Shown here in pieces: positions 1-8,301 of a stretch of 64,000 bases of DNA. Position 1 is the stretch's first letter, and the number at the start of each line of letters is the position of its first letter. Below the pieces are notes generated by a model. It ran no database searches, was not told the DNA's origin, and was given only the letters and a program-made list of their open reading frames with translations. Both the position numbers and the translations under genes were made by a program. Origin of the DNA: Pseudomonas sp. ICMP22404 (GTDB taxonomy: Bacteria; Pseudomonadota; Gammaproteobacteria; Pseudomonadales; Pseudomonadaceae); contig NZ_VCNG01000008.1 in NCBI RefSeq assembly GCF_006227205.1, forward strand, positions 223,444-287,443, read 5' to 3'.

Positions 1-718
1 TGACGGCAAGGCGATAACCCTTGAGCGATTCGGTGGCTTGTTGCAAGTTGGCAATATGCTGTTCCGGGAGCTTGCTCGGCAGGCTTTCGAGGTTTTTCAG
101 GGCGTTGTCGATGGCATCCAATGCCGGTTGTTCGGCTTCGGCCTTGCCACTGTAGGTGTAGCCGCGAACCTGGAAGCGTGCCTGCTGAATCAGTTTGCTC
201 AGCTCGATCACGCTGTTGAATTGCGCGACGCTGTCGCCTTGCAGCAGGGACTTCTCAACGTCCGCAACCTTGGCCACGGCGTTGTCGGCGGTGGCACCGA
301 GCTTGGACCGGGCCGACTCTCGGTTATCTGTCGCTTGGGTCAAGTCGTTAAAGGCGCGTTTGTACTCATCGAGAATCGCCAGCTGTTGGTTGAACATCTG
401 CTGGTCAACGGCTCGTACAAATTGTTTGAGAGCGGCTTGCAAGCCCTCCTGGAGCTTGCCCAGAAGATCGTTGACGGCGGCGGCGCCTTGTTCGCCGCGA
501 CGCATTTCGTATTCGAGGCGAGCGATTCGAAGGTCCTTGGCCGTCTCGTTGAGATGGGCGATGGCGGCCTGCTTGTCCGCACGACTGATTACACTGGTCA
601 GGCTGTTCCAGCCCGCATAAGTGCTCAGGACCGTCATGAGCAAGACCAGGCCAAAACCGAACCCCAGCTTGCGATTGACACTTACGTTTCCCAGCTTTTC
701 GGTTAGCCAACTGAACAT
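1..718 (-). CDS. Methyl-accepting chemotaxis protein, HBM-type sensor (3' end outside window)
   Basis: N-terminal 239 residues of a chemoreceptor; the rest lies beyond the left edge. It opens MFSWLTEKLGNVSVNRKLGFGF, a short cytoplasmic stretch followed by one membrane helix (about residues 16-34), then a long helical periplasmic region. It is a close paralog of the complete receptor at 1020-2936: blocks such as SARSKLGATADNAVAKVADVEKSLLQG and QARFQVRGYTYSGK are nearly shared. Those blocks are typical of the helical bimodular (HBM) ligand-binding domain of McpS (P. putida) and McpK (P. aeruginosa), which bind TCA intermediates or alpha-ketoglutarate. The ATG at 718 follows GGGAG, the same leader as the neighbour. 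The signalling domain cannot be seen here. Ligand is inference. Confidence 0.9.
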   Translation of the reverse strand, partial: MFSWLTEKLGNVSVNRKLGFGFGLVLLMTVLSTYAGWNSLTSVISRADKQAAIAHLNETAKDLRIARLEYEMRRGEQGAAAVNDLLGKLQEGLQAALKQFVRAVDQQMFNQQLAILDEYKRAFNDLTQATDNRESARSKLGATADNAVAKVADVEKSLLQGDSVAQFNSVIELSKLIQQARFQVRGYTYSGKAEAEQPALDAIDNALKNLESLPSKLPEQHIANLQQATESLKGYRLAV

Positions 719-760
719 GCTGATACTCCCACGGACCTTTTTGTAGGTCTTATGAGGAGA

Positions 761-787
761 GTATCGACCATGCCATGCAGATCTGTA
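761..787 (-). promoter_or_regulatory. Sigma-28 (FliA)-like promoter of the left chemoreceptor
   Basis: On the minus strand TACA, 15 bases, GTCGATAC, close to the flagellar sigma-28 consensus TAAA-N15-GCCGATAA. It sits about 43 bases upstream of the ATG at 718. The sequence CCTACAGAT around the -35 is shared with the promoter of the neighbouring paralog. Confidence 0.6.
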
Positions 788-910
788 GGAAATAGGTAAG
801 GGATTGGATGGGAGGGGGCGTGCTCTTGTTCGGTTAAGAATCAGTCGCAAATCCGTCCACCGTGGGGGGGCAGCTTGCTCAGGCTCAACTCCCGACAACA
901 GCACCCAATC

Positions 911-1001
911 CTGTGGGAGCGAGCCTGCTCGCGATCAACGATAACGCGATCTTGCAGAGGGACCGCGTCGCCTTCATCGCGAGCAAGCTCAGCTCCCACA
1001 G
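911..1001. repeat. REPIN (inverted REP pair)
   Basis: Two inverted copies of the Pseudomonas REP core, CTGTGGGAGCGAGCCTGCTC at the left and its imperfect complement ending AGCTCCCACAG at the right, separated by a short loop. It fills the gap between the two chemoreceptor genes, just after the stop of the right one. Confidence 0.9.
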
Positions 1002-1019
1002 TGGAAGGATTGTGTATCT

Positions 1020-2936
1020 CTAGACCTTGAACCGCCCCACCAGCGTCTGCAAATGAACGCCCAGTCGCGCCAGTTCGGCACTGGAACTGGCGGTCTGTTC
1101 GCTGGCGGCGGAGGTCTGTTCGGAGACGTCGCGCACGTTCAGTACACTGCGGTTGATCTCCTCGGCCGTGGCGCTCTGTTGTTCGGCCGCGGCGGCGATC
1201 TGCTGGTTCATCGATTGGATCGCCGAGACCGTGCGGGTGATGTTTTCCAGCGAACCGCCGGCCCGTCGGGTCAGCTCGACGCTGCTGTCGGTCAGGCTAC
1301 GGCTGTTGTCCATGATGGTCGCGACCTGTTCGGTGCCGTTTTGCAGACCGACGATCAGCTCCTCGATTTCTTCGGTGGACTTCTGGGTGCGTTGGGCCAG
1401 GCTGCGGACTTCGTCGGCGACCACGGCGAACCCACGCCCGGCTTCACCGGCGCGGGCAGCCTCGATGGCGGCGTTGAGGGCCAGCAGGTTGGTCTGCTGG
1501 GCGACAGACTTGATCACGTCCAGAACGCTGCCGATCTTGTCGCTCTCGCGCTTCAAGTCCCCCATGGCGGCGGTGGAGTTACCCACTTCCCGTGCCAGGC
1601 GCTCGATCTGAGCGATGGCTTCACCGACCACTTTGTCCCCTTCGCGGGCTTGTTGATCCGCGGCGACGGCGGCTTCGGAGGCTTCCTCGGCGTTGCGCGC
1701 CACTTCCTGCACCGTGGCGGTCATTTCATGCATGGCAGTAGCCACCTGATCGGTCTCGACCTTCTGGCTGTTGACCCCGGCGCTGGTCTGTTCGGTCACG
1801 GCGGAAAGCTGTTCGGCGGCGCTGGCGATCTGGGTGACCCCCTCGCTGATGCCACCGATCAATTGCCGCAGGCTCACGGTCATGCTTTGCATGGCGCGTT
1901 GCAGCTGGCCCATTTCGTCACGACGCTCGGAGGTCAGGTTGTGGCTCAGGTCGCCTGCGGCCACCCGTTGGGCGACCTGGAGGGTCTGGCCCAGCGGAAC
2001 GACGATCTGCCGGGTGATGAGCAAGGCGGCGATGACGCCGAACAACAGGGCCAGTGCGGCAGCGGCGATCAGGACGGTCTTGGCCTGGGCAACGTCGTGG
2101 TCACGCACGGCTGTCTGGGACACGGTCAGTTTCTGGCTGGAGTCGATCAGCACTTGGCCTTGCTCGGTCATGCGCTGAAGGGCGGCACCGTTCTCGATCT
2201 GCGAATCCCGGAACTGCGCAACCGCCGCGCGATACAGATTGAACGAATCGTTGGCCTGTTGCAGGTTGGCAGCATGTTCCTGGGGCAATTGGTCCGGCAG
2301 GCGTGCGAGCAGCTTGAGCACGGTGTCGATGGCCTCAAGGGCCGGTTGCTGGGCTTCGCTCTTGCCGCTGTAGGTGTAGCCGCGCACTTGGTAACGCGCT
2401 TGCTGGACCGCTTTGCTCAGGGTCACCACGCTGTTGAATTGGGTGACGTCGCCGCCTTGCAGCAGTGATTTTTCCACCTCGGCGACGCGGGCCACGGCGT
2501 TGTCGGCACTGGCGCCGAGTTTACTGCGGGCATCTTCGCGGTTGACGGTGGCGCGGGTCATTTCGGCGAAAGCGCTTTTGTACTCGGCCACGGCGGCCAA
2601 TTGCTTATCGATCATGGCCACATCGGCCGGTTGTTCGATCAACTGGCGAGCGGTCTTCAGCCCGGCGTCAAGCTTGACCAGCAGGTCGTTGACGAGCTGT
2701 GGCCCTTTCTCGCCCCGGGTGGCGTTGTAGTCGATGCTGGCCAGGTTCAAGTCTTTGCTCAAGTCGTTCAGGCTGGCAATGAATCCCAGCTTGTCGCCCC
2801 GGCTGATGACATTGCCCAAGCCGGACCAACCGGTGAAGGCGATCATCAAGGTGAGAAACAGCACCAGGCCGAAGCCGAAGCCGAGTTTGCGATTGACGCT
2901 TACGTTTCCCAGACTCTGGGCAAGCCACCGGAACAT
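1020..2936 (-). CDS. Methyl-accepting chemotaxis protein, HBM sensor (McpK/McpS-like)
   Basis: Complete 638-residue transmembrane chemoreceptor. Order: membrane helix (about 16-36), helical bimodular periplasmic domain (about 40-285), second membrane helix (about 290-312, ending in LLITRQIV), HAMP, and a methyl-accepting signalling domain with the hairpin tip QQTNLLALNAAIEAARAGE. HBM receptors known from McpS and McpK sense TCA-cycle acids or alpha-ketoglutarate; the ligand here is inferred. In P. aeruginosa the McpK gene also lies next to rsmE and tatCBA, so this copy is the positional ortholog. The ATG at 2936 is preferred over an upstream in-frame start because it has GGGAG at the right distance and matches the left paralog. 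A FliA-type promoter lies upstream. Confidence 0.93.
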   Translation of the reverse strand: MFRWLAQSLGNVSVNRKLGFGFGLVLFLTLMIAFTGWSGLGNVISRGDKLGFIASLNDLSKDLNLASIDYNATRGEKGPQLVNDLLVKLDAGLKTARQLIEQPADVAMIDKQLAAVAEYKSAFAEMTRATVNREDARSKLGASADNAVARVAEVEKSLLQGGDVTQFNSVVTLSKAVQQARYQVRGYTYSGKSEAQQPALEAIDTVLKLLARLPDQLPQEHAANLQQANDSFNLYRAAVAQFRDSQIENGAALQRMTEQGQVLIDSSQKLTVSQTAVRDHDVAQAKTVLIAAAALALLFGVIAALLITRQIVVPLGQTLQVAQRVAAGDLSHNLTSERRDEMGQLQRAMQSMTVSLRQLIGGISEGVTQIASAAEQLSAVTEQTSAGVNSQKVETDQVATAMHEMTATVQEVARNAEEASEAAVAADQQAREGDKVVGEAIAQIERLAREVGNSTAAMGDLKRESDKIGSVLDVIKSVAQQTNLLALNAAIEAARAGEAGRGFAVVADEVRSLAQRTQKSTEEIEELIVGLQNGTEQVATIMDNSRSLTDSSVELTRRAGGSLENITRTVSAIQSMNQQIAAAAEQQSATAEEINRSVLNVRDVSEQTSAASEQTASSSAELARLGVHLQTLVGRFKV

Positions 2937-2979
2937 GCTGATACTCCCTTGAGGGACCAAATTGGTTTTATGGGGACGT

Positions 2980-3006
2980 ATATCGGCGGCTTGGGCGAAA
3001 TCTGTA
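2980..3006 (-). promoter_or_regulatory. Sigma-28 (FliA)-like promoter of the right chemoreceptor
   Basis: Minus strand: TACA, 15 bases, GCCGATAT, seven of eight bases of the -10 consensus GCCGATAA and three of four of the -35. About 44 bases before the ATG at 2936, so the receptor is probably expressed with the late flagellar genes. Confidence 0.68.
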
Positions 3007-3036
3007 GGGATTTGTCGAGATTTTGCGGCGAGGGGA

Positions 3037-3744
3037 TCAGAACAGTCGGGCGAGCAATGCCGTCACCGCGGTCTCGACCCGCAGGATTCGTTCGCCAAGT
3101 TGCACCGGCTGCAGGCCGGCCTTGCCCAGCAGGTCGATCTCGTAAGGAATCCAACCGCCTTCGGGGCCAATCGCCAGCGTGACCGGTTCCGTCAGTGCCC
3201 GGGGGCAGGGCGGGTGGTCACCAGGATGGCCCACCAGGCCCAGGGTGCCATTGACGATGGCCGGCAGGCGATCTTCAACGAAGGGCTTGAAGCGCTTTTC
3301 GATGATGATCTCCGGTAGCACACTGTCCCGGGCCTGCTCCAGGCCAAGGATCAATTGTTCGCGGATGGCCTCGGGCTCGAGGAACGGCGTCTGCCAGAAG
3401 CTCTTCTCGACGCGATAGCTGTTGATCAGCACCACGCGCGGCACGCCCATGGTGGCAATGGTCTGGAACACCCGCCGGAGCATCTTCGGACGCGGCAGGG
3501 CCAGCACCAGTGTCAATGGCAGCTTCGCCGGCGGTGGCTGGTCGAGGGTCACTTGCAGTTCGGCTTCGCGGGCTTCCAGGCGCAGCACCTGGGCGGAGCC
3601 CATCGACCCGCCGATGCGTCCGACCCGCAGGCTGTCGCCGACAGCGCTGCGGTGGACTTCCTGCATGTGGGTCAGGCGGCGATCGCTCAGGACGACCCGG
3701 TCAGGACCAACGAAATCGGCCTCTTCGAGCAGCAGCAGGTTCAC
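3037..3744 (-). CDS. rsmE: 16S rRNA (uracil-1498-N3)-methyltransferase
   Basis: 235-residue SPOUT-class methyltransferase of the RsmE family, which methylates N3 of U1498 in helix 44 of 16S rRNA using SAM. Family marks: N-terminal PUA-like segment with RLTHMQEVHRSAVGD, the LALPRPKMLRRVFQ block, and the C-terminal trefoil-knot signature LAIGPEGGW followed by LGERILRVETAV. It starts with GTG, overlapping the tatC stop by four bases (GTGA), so it is translationally coupled as last gene of the ubiE-to-rsmE run. No anomalies. Confidence 0.97.
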   Translation of the reverse strand: MNLLLLEEADFVGPDRVVLSDRRLTHMQEVHRSAVGDSLRVGRIGGSMGSAQVLRLEAREAELQVTLDQPPPAKLPLTLVLALPRPKMLRRVFQTIATMGVPRVVLINSYRVEKSFWQTPFLEPEAIREQLILGLEQARDSVLPEIIIEKRFKPFVEDRLPAIVNGTLGLVGHPGDHPPCPRALTEPVTLAIGPEGGWIPYEIDLLGKAGLQPVQLGERILRVETAVTALLARLF

Positions 3745-4535
3745 GGTTGGGTCGCAGGCGGCTGGTCGTTATGATCGTCGGCCGTTTCAGCTTCCGGCTC
3801 TTCGCTACGTTTACGCACCAGACCGCCGAACAGCACGCCGATCTCGAACAGCAACCACATCGGTACTGCCAGCAAGGTCTGGGAGAAAATGTCCGGCGGG
3901 GTCAGGATCATGCCGACCACGAAGCAGCCGATGATCACGTACGGACGGATCTTCTTCAGGTACGTAACGTCGACCACGCCGATCCACACCAGCAACACCA
4001 CCGCAACGGGAATTTCGAACGCCACGCCGAAGGCGAAGAACAGCGTCATGACGAAATCCAGGTAACTGGTGATGTCGGTCATCATCTCCACGCCGGCCGG
4101 AGTGGCGGCGGCGAAGAACTTGAAGATCAGCGGGAACACCAGGAAATAGGCGAACGCCATGCCGGTGTAGAACAGCAGGATACTGGACACCAACAGCGGC
4201 ACGGCGATGCGTTTTTCATGCTTGTACAGGCCGGGGGCGATGAAGCCCCAGATCTGGTGCAGGATCACCGGGATCGCCAGGAACAGCGAGACCATCATCG
4301 TCAGCTTCAACGGTGTCAGGAACGGCGACGACACGTCGGTGGCGATCATGGTCGCGCCTGCCGGCAAATACTGGCGCAGGGGCGTGGAGACGAAGGTATA
4401 GATCTGCTGGGTGAAGGCGAACAGCCCGGCGAAGATGATGAAAATCGCCGCCACGCAGCGCAGCAGGCGGGTGCGCAACTCGGTGAGGTGCGATACCAGC
4501 GGCATCGGCTGATCGTTCTCTGGGATATTGCTCAT
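3741..4535 (-). CDS. tatC: Sec-independent protein translocase subunit TatC
   Basis: 264-residue polytopic inner-membrane protein with about six hydrophobic helices. TatC with TatB forms the receptor for twin-arginine signal peptides of folded, often cofactor-bearing proteins. Family motifs: N-terminal LVSHLTELRTRLLRC, FLTPLKLTMMVSLFLAIPV, the periplasmic FAYFLVFPLIFKFF, and FGVAFEIPVAVVLLVWIGVV with the conserved Phe-Glu. The C-terminus is a charged cytoplasmic tail. Overlaps tatB by four bases (ATGA), typical of the tatABC operon. Confidence 0.98.
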   Translation of the reverse strand: MSNIPENDQPMPLVSHLTELRTRLLRCVAAIFIIFAGLFAFTQQIYTFVSTPLRQYLPAGATMIATDVSSPFLTPLKLTMMVSLFLAIPVILHQIWGFIAPGLYKHEKRIAVPLLVSSILLFYTGMAFAYFLVFPLIFKFFAAATPAGVEMMTDITSYLDFVMTLFFAFGVAFEIPVAVVLLVWIGVVDVTYLKKIRPYVIIGCFVVGMILTPPDIFSQTLLAVPMWLLFEIGVLFGGLVRKRSEEPEAETADDHNDQPPATQP

Positions 4536-4948
4536 GATGCTCGCGGCGGCTGTGTGGGGTCGTTGGGGGCCGGTGTCGGCGCCGTTGGGGCTGTCTCTAC
4601 GGGCTTGACTGGCTCAGCCGGCACCGCTGCGGGTTCATCCACCGGCACCTGGGGCGCCGTTGCCTGTTCGGCCGTGGGTTGGACCGGTGTCGGCTCCTGT
4701 TGGGTCGGCGTGAGGATCTTGCGCGCCTCCTGCTCCAGGGACAGGATGTGTTCGTTGTGAAGTTGCCGACGGATCTCGTCGGCACCGATTTCACGCTCAA
4801 CTTCCTGTTTGATCGCATTGAAGCTGCGCTTCAGGCGCCCGATCCAGAGACCGGCGGTGCGCGCAGCACCCGGCAGGCGCTCGGGGCCCAGCACCAGCAG
4901 GGCGACGAGGCCGACGAGCAGCAGTTCAGTGAAGCTGATCCCAAACAT
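4532..4948 (-). CDS. tatB: Sec-independent protein translocase subunit TatB
   Basis: 138 residues. One N-terminal membrane helix (MFGISFTELLLVGLVALLVLGPE) ending in the conserved LGPERLP hinge, then an amphipathic helix (LKRSFNAIKQEVEREIGADEIRRQL), then a Pro/Ala/Thr-rich unstructured tail of about 60 residues. TatB partners TatC in binding twin-arginine precursors. The Glu in FTELL and the GP hinge identify TatB rather than TatA. It lies between tatA (10 bases) and tatC (four-base overlap). Confidence 0.97.
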   Translation of the reverse strand: MFGISFTELLLVGLVALLVLGPERLPGAARTAGLWIGRLKRSFNAIKQEVEREIGADEIRRQLHNEHILSLEQEARKILTPTQQEPTPVQPTAEQATAPQVPVDEPAAVPAEPVKPVETAPTAPTPAPNDPTQPPRAS

Positions 4949-4958
4949 TAGTCAGTGC

Positions 4959-5246
4959 TCACGAGTCTTTGCGGGTCGGCTCTTCGACTTTCTGTGCCTG
5001 CACATCGATAGTGTGCGGCGCATTCACAGGCTGTGCTGCTTGAGGCTGTACGGGCTGGGCCGGCTGCACAGGCTGGGCAGGGGCTGCCGTCGGATCGGCC
5101 GGTTTCTCGTCGTCGTTCATGGCTTTGCGAAAGCCCTTGATCGATTCGCCGACATCGGTACCCAGGTTCTTCAGTTTCTTGGTCCCGAACACCAGCACCA
5201 CGACAACCAGGATGACGATCCAGTGTTTCCAGTCAAAAATACCCAT
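4959..5246 (-). CDS. tatA: Sec-independent protein translocase subunit TatA
   Basis: 95 residues. Membrane helix MGIFDWKHWIVILVVVVLVFG, then the TatA hinge FGTKKLKNLGTDVGESIKGFRKAM, which contains the amphipathic helix, and a Pro/Gln/Ala-rich tail. TatA oligomerises to form the pathway for folded Tat substrates. First gene of tatABC, starting 24 bases after the hisE stop, so probably cotranscribed with the his and ubi genes upstream. Confidence 0.97.
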   Translation of the reverse strand: MGIFDWKHWIVILVVVVLVFGTKKLKNLGTDVGESIKGFRKAMNDDEKPADPTAAPAQPVQPAQPVQPQAAQPVNAPHTIDVQAQKVEEPTRKDS

Positions 5247-5270
5247 GTGGCTATTCCTCTCAATAGTTGA

Positions 5271-5603
5271 TCAGGCGGACGGGCGCGAAGCCTTCTCGAC
5301 GTGCCCGGACAGACCGAAGCGACGGTCCAGTTCATCCAGTACAGCCTGTGGGTGCTGCCCCAATTGAGCCAGCATGACCAGGCTGTGGAACCACAGGTCG
5401 GCGGTCTCGTAGATCACGTCGCTGCAGTCACCGCTGATAGCGGCGTCCTTGGCGGCGATGATGGTCTCGACCGATTCCTCGCCGACTTTCTCCAGAATCT
5501 TGTTCAGGCCCTTGTGGTACAGACTCGCGACATAGGAACTGTCAGCCGCTGCGCCTTTGCGCTCTTCCAGCACCTGGGCCAGGCGGGTCAGGGTATCACT
5601 CAT
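5271..5603 (-). CDS. hisE: Phosphoribosyl-ATP pyrophosphatase
   Basis: 110-residue all-helical MazG-like enzyme that hydrolyses phosphoribosyl-ATP to PR-AMP, the second step of histidine biosynthesis. Family motifs: VLEERK, SYVASLYHKGLNKILEKVGEE with metal-binding acidic residues, and VIYETADLWFHSLVML. The ATG at 5603 (MSDTLTRL) is chosen because it gives the family length; its first eight bases overlap the end of hisI (ATGAGTGA). HisE and HisI are separate proteins here, not the fused HisIE of enteric bacteria. Confidence 0.97.
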   Translation of the reverse strand: MSDTLTRLAQVLEERKGAAADSSYVASLYHKGLNKILEKVGEESVETIIAAKDAAISGDCSDVIYETADLWFHSLVMLAQLGQHPQAVLDELDRRFGLSGHVEKASRPSA

Positions 5604-5994
5604 GAGTATGTCCTGAATAAATGGCATGCGGGTCCTTGAGCACCGGATCGACGGTTTTCCAATCGCCGTTCTCGAAGACGCGATAGAAGCAGCTCTGACG
5701 GCCGGTGTGACAGGCGATTTCACCGACCTGTTCGACCATCAGGATGATGACGTCGCCGTCGCAGTCCAGGCGCATTTCATGCAGATGCTGCACGTGGCCG
5801 GACTCTTCGCCCTTGCGCCACAGCTTGCCACGGGAACGTGACCAGTAGATGGCGCGGTTCTCGCTGGCGGTCAGGGCCAGGGCCTCGCGGTTCATCCAGG
5901 CCATCATCAGTACGCGCCCGGTCTTGTGATCCTGGGCGATGGCTGGCACCAGGCCGTCAGCGTCCCATTTGATTTCGTCCTGCCAGTTTTTCAT
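5596..5994 (-). CDS. hisI: Phosphoribosyl-AMP cyclohydrolase
   Basis: 132-residue zinc enzyme opening the adenine ring of PR-AMP, third step of histidine biosynthesis. Seen: MMAWMNREAL, the YWSRSRGKLWRKGEESGH block, the metal-binding DCDGD, and CHTGRQSCFYR with the zinc-ligand cysteines. The ATG at 5994 (MKNWQDEIKWDADGLVPAI) fits the family start. Its stop overlaps the hisE start. It lies 81 bases after ubiB and is probably part of the same transcript. Confidence 0.97.
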   Translation of the reverse strand: MKNWQDEIKWDADGLVPAIAQDHKTGRVLMMAWMNREALALTASENRAIYWSRSRGKLWRKGEESGHVQHLHEMRLDCDGDVIILMVEQVGEIACHTGRQSCFYRVFENGDWKTVDPVLKDPHAIYSGHTHE

Positions 5995-6075
5995 CTTCGA
6001 CTCCGACCATGGGCCTTGCACCTCAAGTCGGTGGGCCCAGCGTTGAAACAGTGTGCCAGTGCGAACCGGTGCTGG

Positions 6076-7680
6076 CTATCGACGAACGACCAGATACAAA
6101 CCAACGATCACCATCACGGCGGCAGGCCAATGCCCCAGCTCGCTCAACGGTCCGCCGGCCGCCAGCACCGCGCCGCCACCCAAGTGTGCGGCACCGAGCA
6201 GGCGCAGCAACCAGTCGTCCTTGCGGCGTTTCCACGGCGGGGCGGGGTCTTGGGCGTGGGGCTGGGACATGCGTTCGAGCAGGTCCCGGGTCATGTTGGC
6301 CAGGTGCGGGATCTGCTCGAGCTGACTCTGCACGTTGCCCAGCAGGGCCTTGGGGCTGACGCGCTCGCGCATCCAGCGTTCGAGGAAGGGCTGAGCGGTG
6401 TTCCACAGGTCCAGGTCCGGGTACAACTGGCGACCGAGGCCTTCGATGTTCAGCAGGGTCTTCTGCAACAGCACCAGCTGTGGCTGAACCTCCATGTTGA
6501 AGCGACGCGCGGTCTGGAACAGGCGCATCAGCACCTGGCCGAAGGAAATATCTTTTAACGGTTTTTCGAAGATCGGCTCGCACACGGTGCGGATCGCCGC
6601 TTCGAATTCGTTGAGCTTGGTCTCGGCCGGTACCCAGCCTGAATCGATGTGCAGTTGTGCGACGCGGCGGTAATCGCGCTTGAAGAACGCGAACAGGTTG
6701 CGGGCCAGGTAATCCTGGTCCTCGGGTGTCAGGCTGCCGACGATGCCGCAGTCGATGGCAATGTATTGCGGGCTCCACGGTTGCACGGTGCTGACGAAGA
6801 TGTTGCCGGGGTGCATGTCGGCGTGGAAGAAACTGTCGCGGAACACCTGGGTGAAGAAGATCTCCACGCCGCGTTCGGCGAGCATCTTCATGTCGGTGCG
6901 CTGGTCGGCCAGGGTCGCCAGGTCGGTGACCTGGATGCCGTAGATGCGCTCCATTACCAGAACCTTGGGGCGGCACCAGTCCCAATAGACCTGCGGCACA
7001 TACAGCAGCGGCGAGCCTTCGAAGTTGCGGCGCAACTGGCTGGCGTTGGCGGCCTCGCGCAGCAGGTCGAGCTCGTCGTAGATGGTTTTCTCGTAATCCT
7101 GGACCACGTCGACCGGGTGCAGCAGGCGCGCATCGGCAGACAGTCGCTCGGCGGTGCGGGCGAGGATGAACAGCCAGGCGAGGTCCTGGGCGATGACCGG
7201 CTTGAGGCCCGGTCGGATGACCTTGACCACCACTTCTTCACCGCTCTTGAGCTGCGCGGCATGGACCTGGGCCACGGAGGCCGAGGCCAGGGGCTCGACG
7301 TCGAAACGGCTGAAGACTTCGTTGATCTTCTTGCCCAGTTGCTCCTCGATCAGGGCCACCGACAGTTTGGAGTCGAACGGTGGCACGCGGTCTTGCAGCA
7401 GCATCAGCTCATCGGCGATGTCTTCGGGCAACAGGTCGCGGCGGGTCGAGAGGATCTGCCCGAACTTGATGAAGATCGGTCCCAGGTCCTGCAAGGCCAG
7501 CCGCAGGCGGGCGCCGCGACTCAGGTCCAGCGTTCGCCGGGGGAACCAGCGCCACGGCAGCACGAAACGCAGTGCCAGCAGAAACCAGGGCAGAGGCAGG
7601 GCGAACAGCAAGTCATCGAGGCGGTAACGGATCACGACGCGCTGGATGCGCAACAAACGGCGGACGGCAAGCAGCTTCAT
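6076..7680 (-). CDS. ubiB: Ubiquinone biosynthesis atypical kinase/ATPase UbiB
   Basis: 534-residue member of the ABC1/ADCK (UbiB) family, membrane-bound and needed for ubiquinone synthesis, probably as an ATPase helping lipid intermediates reach the Ubi complex. Family marks: the KxGQ motif in FIKFGQILSTRRDLLP, the Ala-rich nucleotide loop ASASVAQVHAAQL, VVVKVIRPG with the kinase lysine, FHADMHPGNIFV, and IDCGIVG replacing the kinase DFG. Two hydrophobic helices close the C-terminus (LLGAAHLGGGAVLAA and AAVMVIVGLYLVV). It starts three bases after ubiJ, in the order ubiE-ubiJ-ubiB. Confidence 0.98.
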   Translation of the reverse strand: MKLLAVRRLLRIQRVVIRYRLDDLLFALPLPWFLLALRFVLPWRWFPRRTLDLSRGARLRLALQDLGPIFIKFGQILSTRRDLLPEDIADELMLLQDRVPPFDSKLSVALIEEQLGKKINEVFSRFDVEPLASASVAQVHAAQLKSGEEVVVKVIRPGLKPVIAQDLAWLFILARTAERLSADARLLHPVDVVQDYEKTIYDELDLLREAANASQLRRNFEGSPLLYVPQVYWDWCRPKVLVMERIYGIQVTDLATLADQRTDMKMLAERGVEIFFTQVFRDSFFHADMHPGNIFVSTVQPWSPQYIAIDCGIVGSLTPEDQDYLARNLFAFFKRDYRRVAQLHIDSGWVPAETKLNEFEAAIRTVCEPIFEKPLKDISFGQVLMRLFQTARRFNMEVQPQLVLLQKTLLNIEGLGRQLYPDLDLWNTAQPFLERWMRERVSPKALLGNVQSQLEQIPHLANMTRDLLERMSQPHAQDPAPPWKRRKDDWLLRLLGAAHLGGGAVLAAGGPLSELGHWPAAVMVIVGLYLVVRR

Positions 7681-7683
7681 GCG

Positions 7684-8301
7684 TTATCGCTTGGTTTCAA
7701 GGGATCGGGAAAGGCGCTCGAAACGCGCCTCGAGACGTTCCAGATCAAGTTTGATCCGGTCCAGTTCGTTAAAACGGGCTTCGGCTTCGCGTTTTCCTAC
7801 GAGCGTACGCGATTCTTCGGCCAGGTATTCACTCAGATTCTGCCCCAGGCTGGCGAACCCCTGCCGATACCAGCGTGTGCGGCTGCGTAAGTGGCCGCTG
7901 ATCAACTGGGTGGCCACCGGGCCGAGCCAGCGGGACAGCTCATATTCCCAGTCCAGCTCCAGGTCCTGCAGGATGGCCGCCAGGTCCAGCAGCGCGCCGC
8001 TGTCGCCTTCGAGCTCGACGTCGGGGCTGTGCAACACCGCCGTTTTGTCCTTGCTCAAGGCCAGGTTCAGCAGGCTCGAGGCCGGGGCACGCAGGGTGCA
8101 ATCCGCCTCGGCTTCCCAATGGGAGGCGAGCATCAGGCCTTCGTCGCTGGGCAGGATAAACAGCTGCAACGTCGGGCTGCGGCAATCGACGGCAATCACC
8201 TTGCCACCCAGATGCGCCAGGCGCGCCAGCGCCGTGCTGTCCAGGCGCAATACCCGGTTGATGCCGAGTTCGACGCTGGCGAGCAGGCCGGCGAGCAGCA
8301 T
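7684..8301 (-). CDS. ubiJ: Ubiquinone biosynthesis accessory factor UbiJ (SCP2 domain)
   Basis: 205 residues with an N-terminal SCP2-like sterol-carrier fold (about 1-120) and a charged helical coiled-coil C-terminus (about 160-205). UbiJ binds lipid and scaffolds the soluble Ubi complex. Evidence is the SCP2-like pattern (VIAVDCRSPTLQLFILPSDEGLML) and the fixed position between ubiE and ubiB. The ATG at 8301 overlaps the ubiE stop by one base. Low sequence conservation is usual for the family, so the call rests partly on context. Confidence 0.92.
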   Translation of the reverse strand: MLLAGLLASVELGINRVLRLDSTALARLAHLGGKVIAVDCRSPTLQLFILPSDEGLMLASHWEAEADCTLRAPASSLLNLALSKDKTAVLHSPDVELEGDSGALLDLAAILQDLELDWEYELSRWLGPVATQLISGHLRSRTRWYRQGFASLGQNLSEYLAEESRTLVGKREAEARFNELDRIKLDLERLEARFERLSRSLETKR

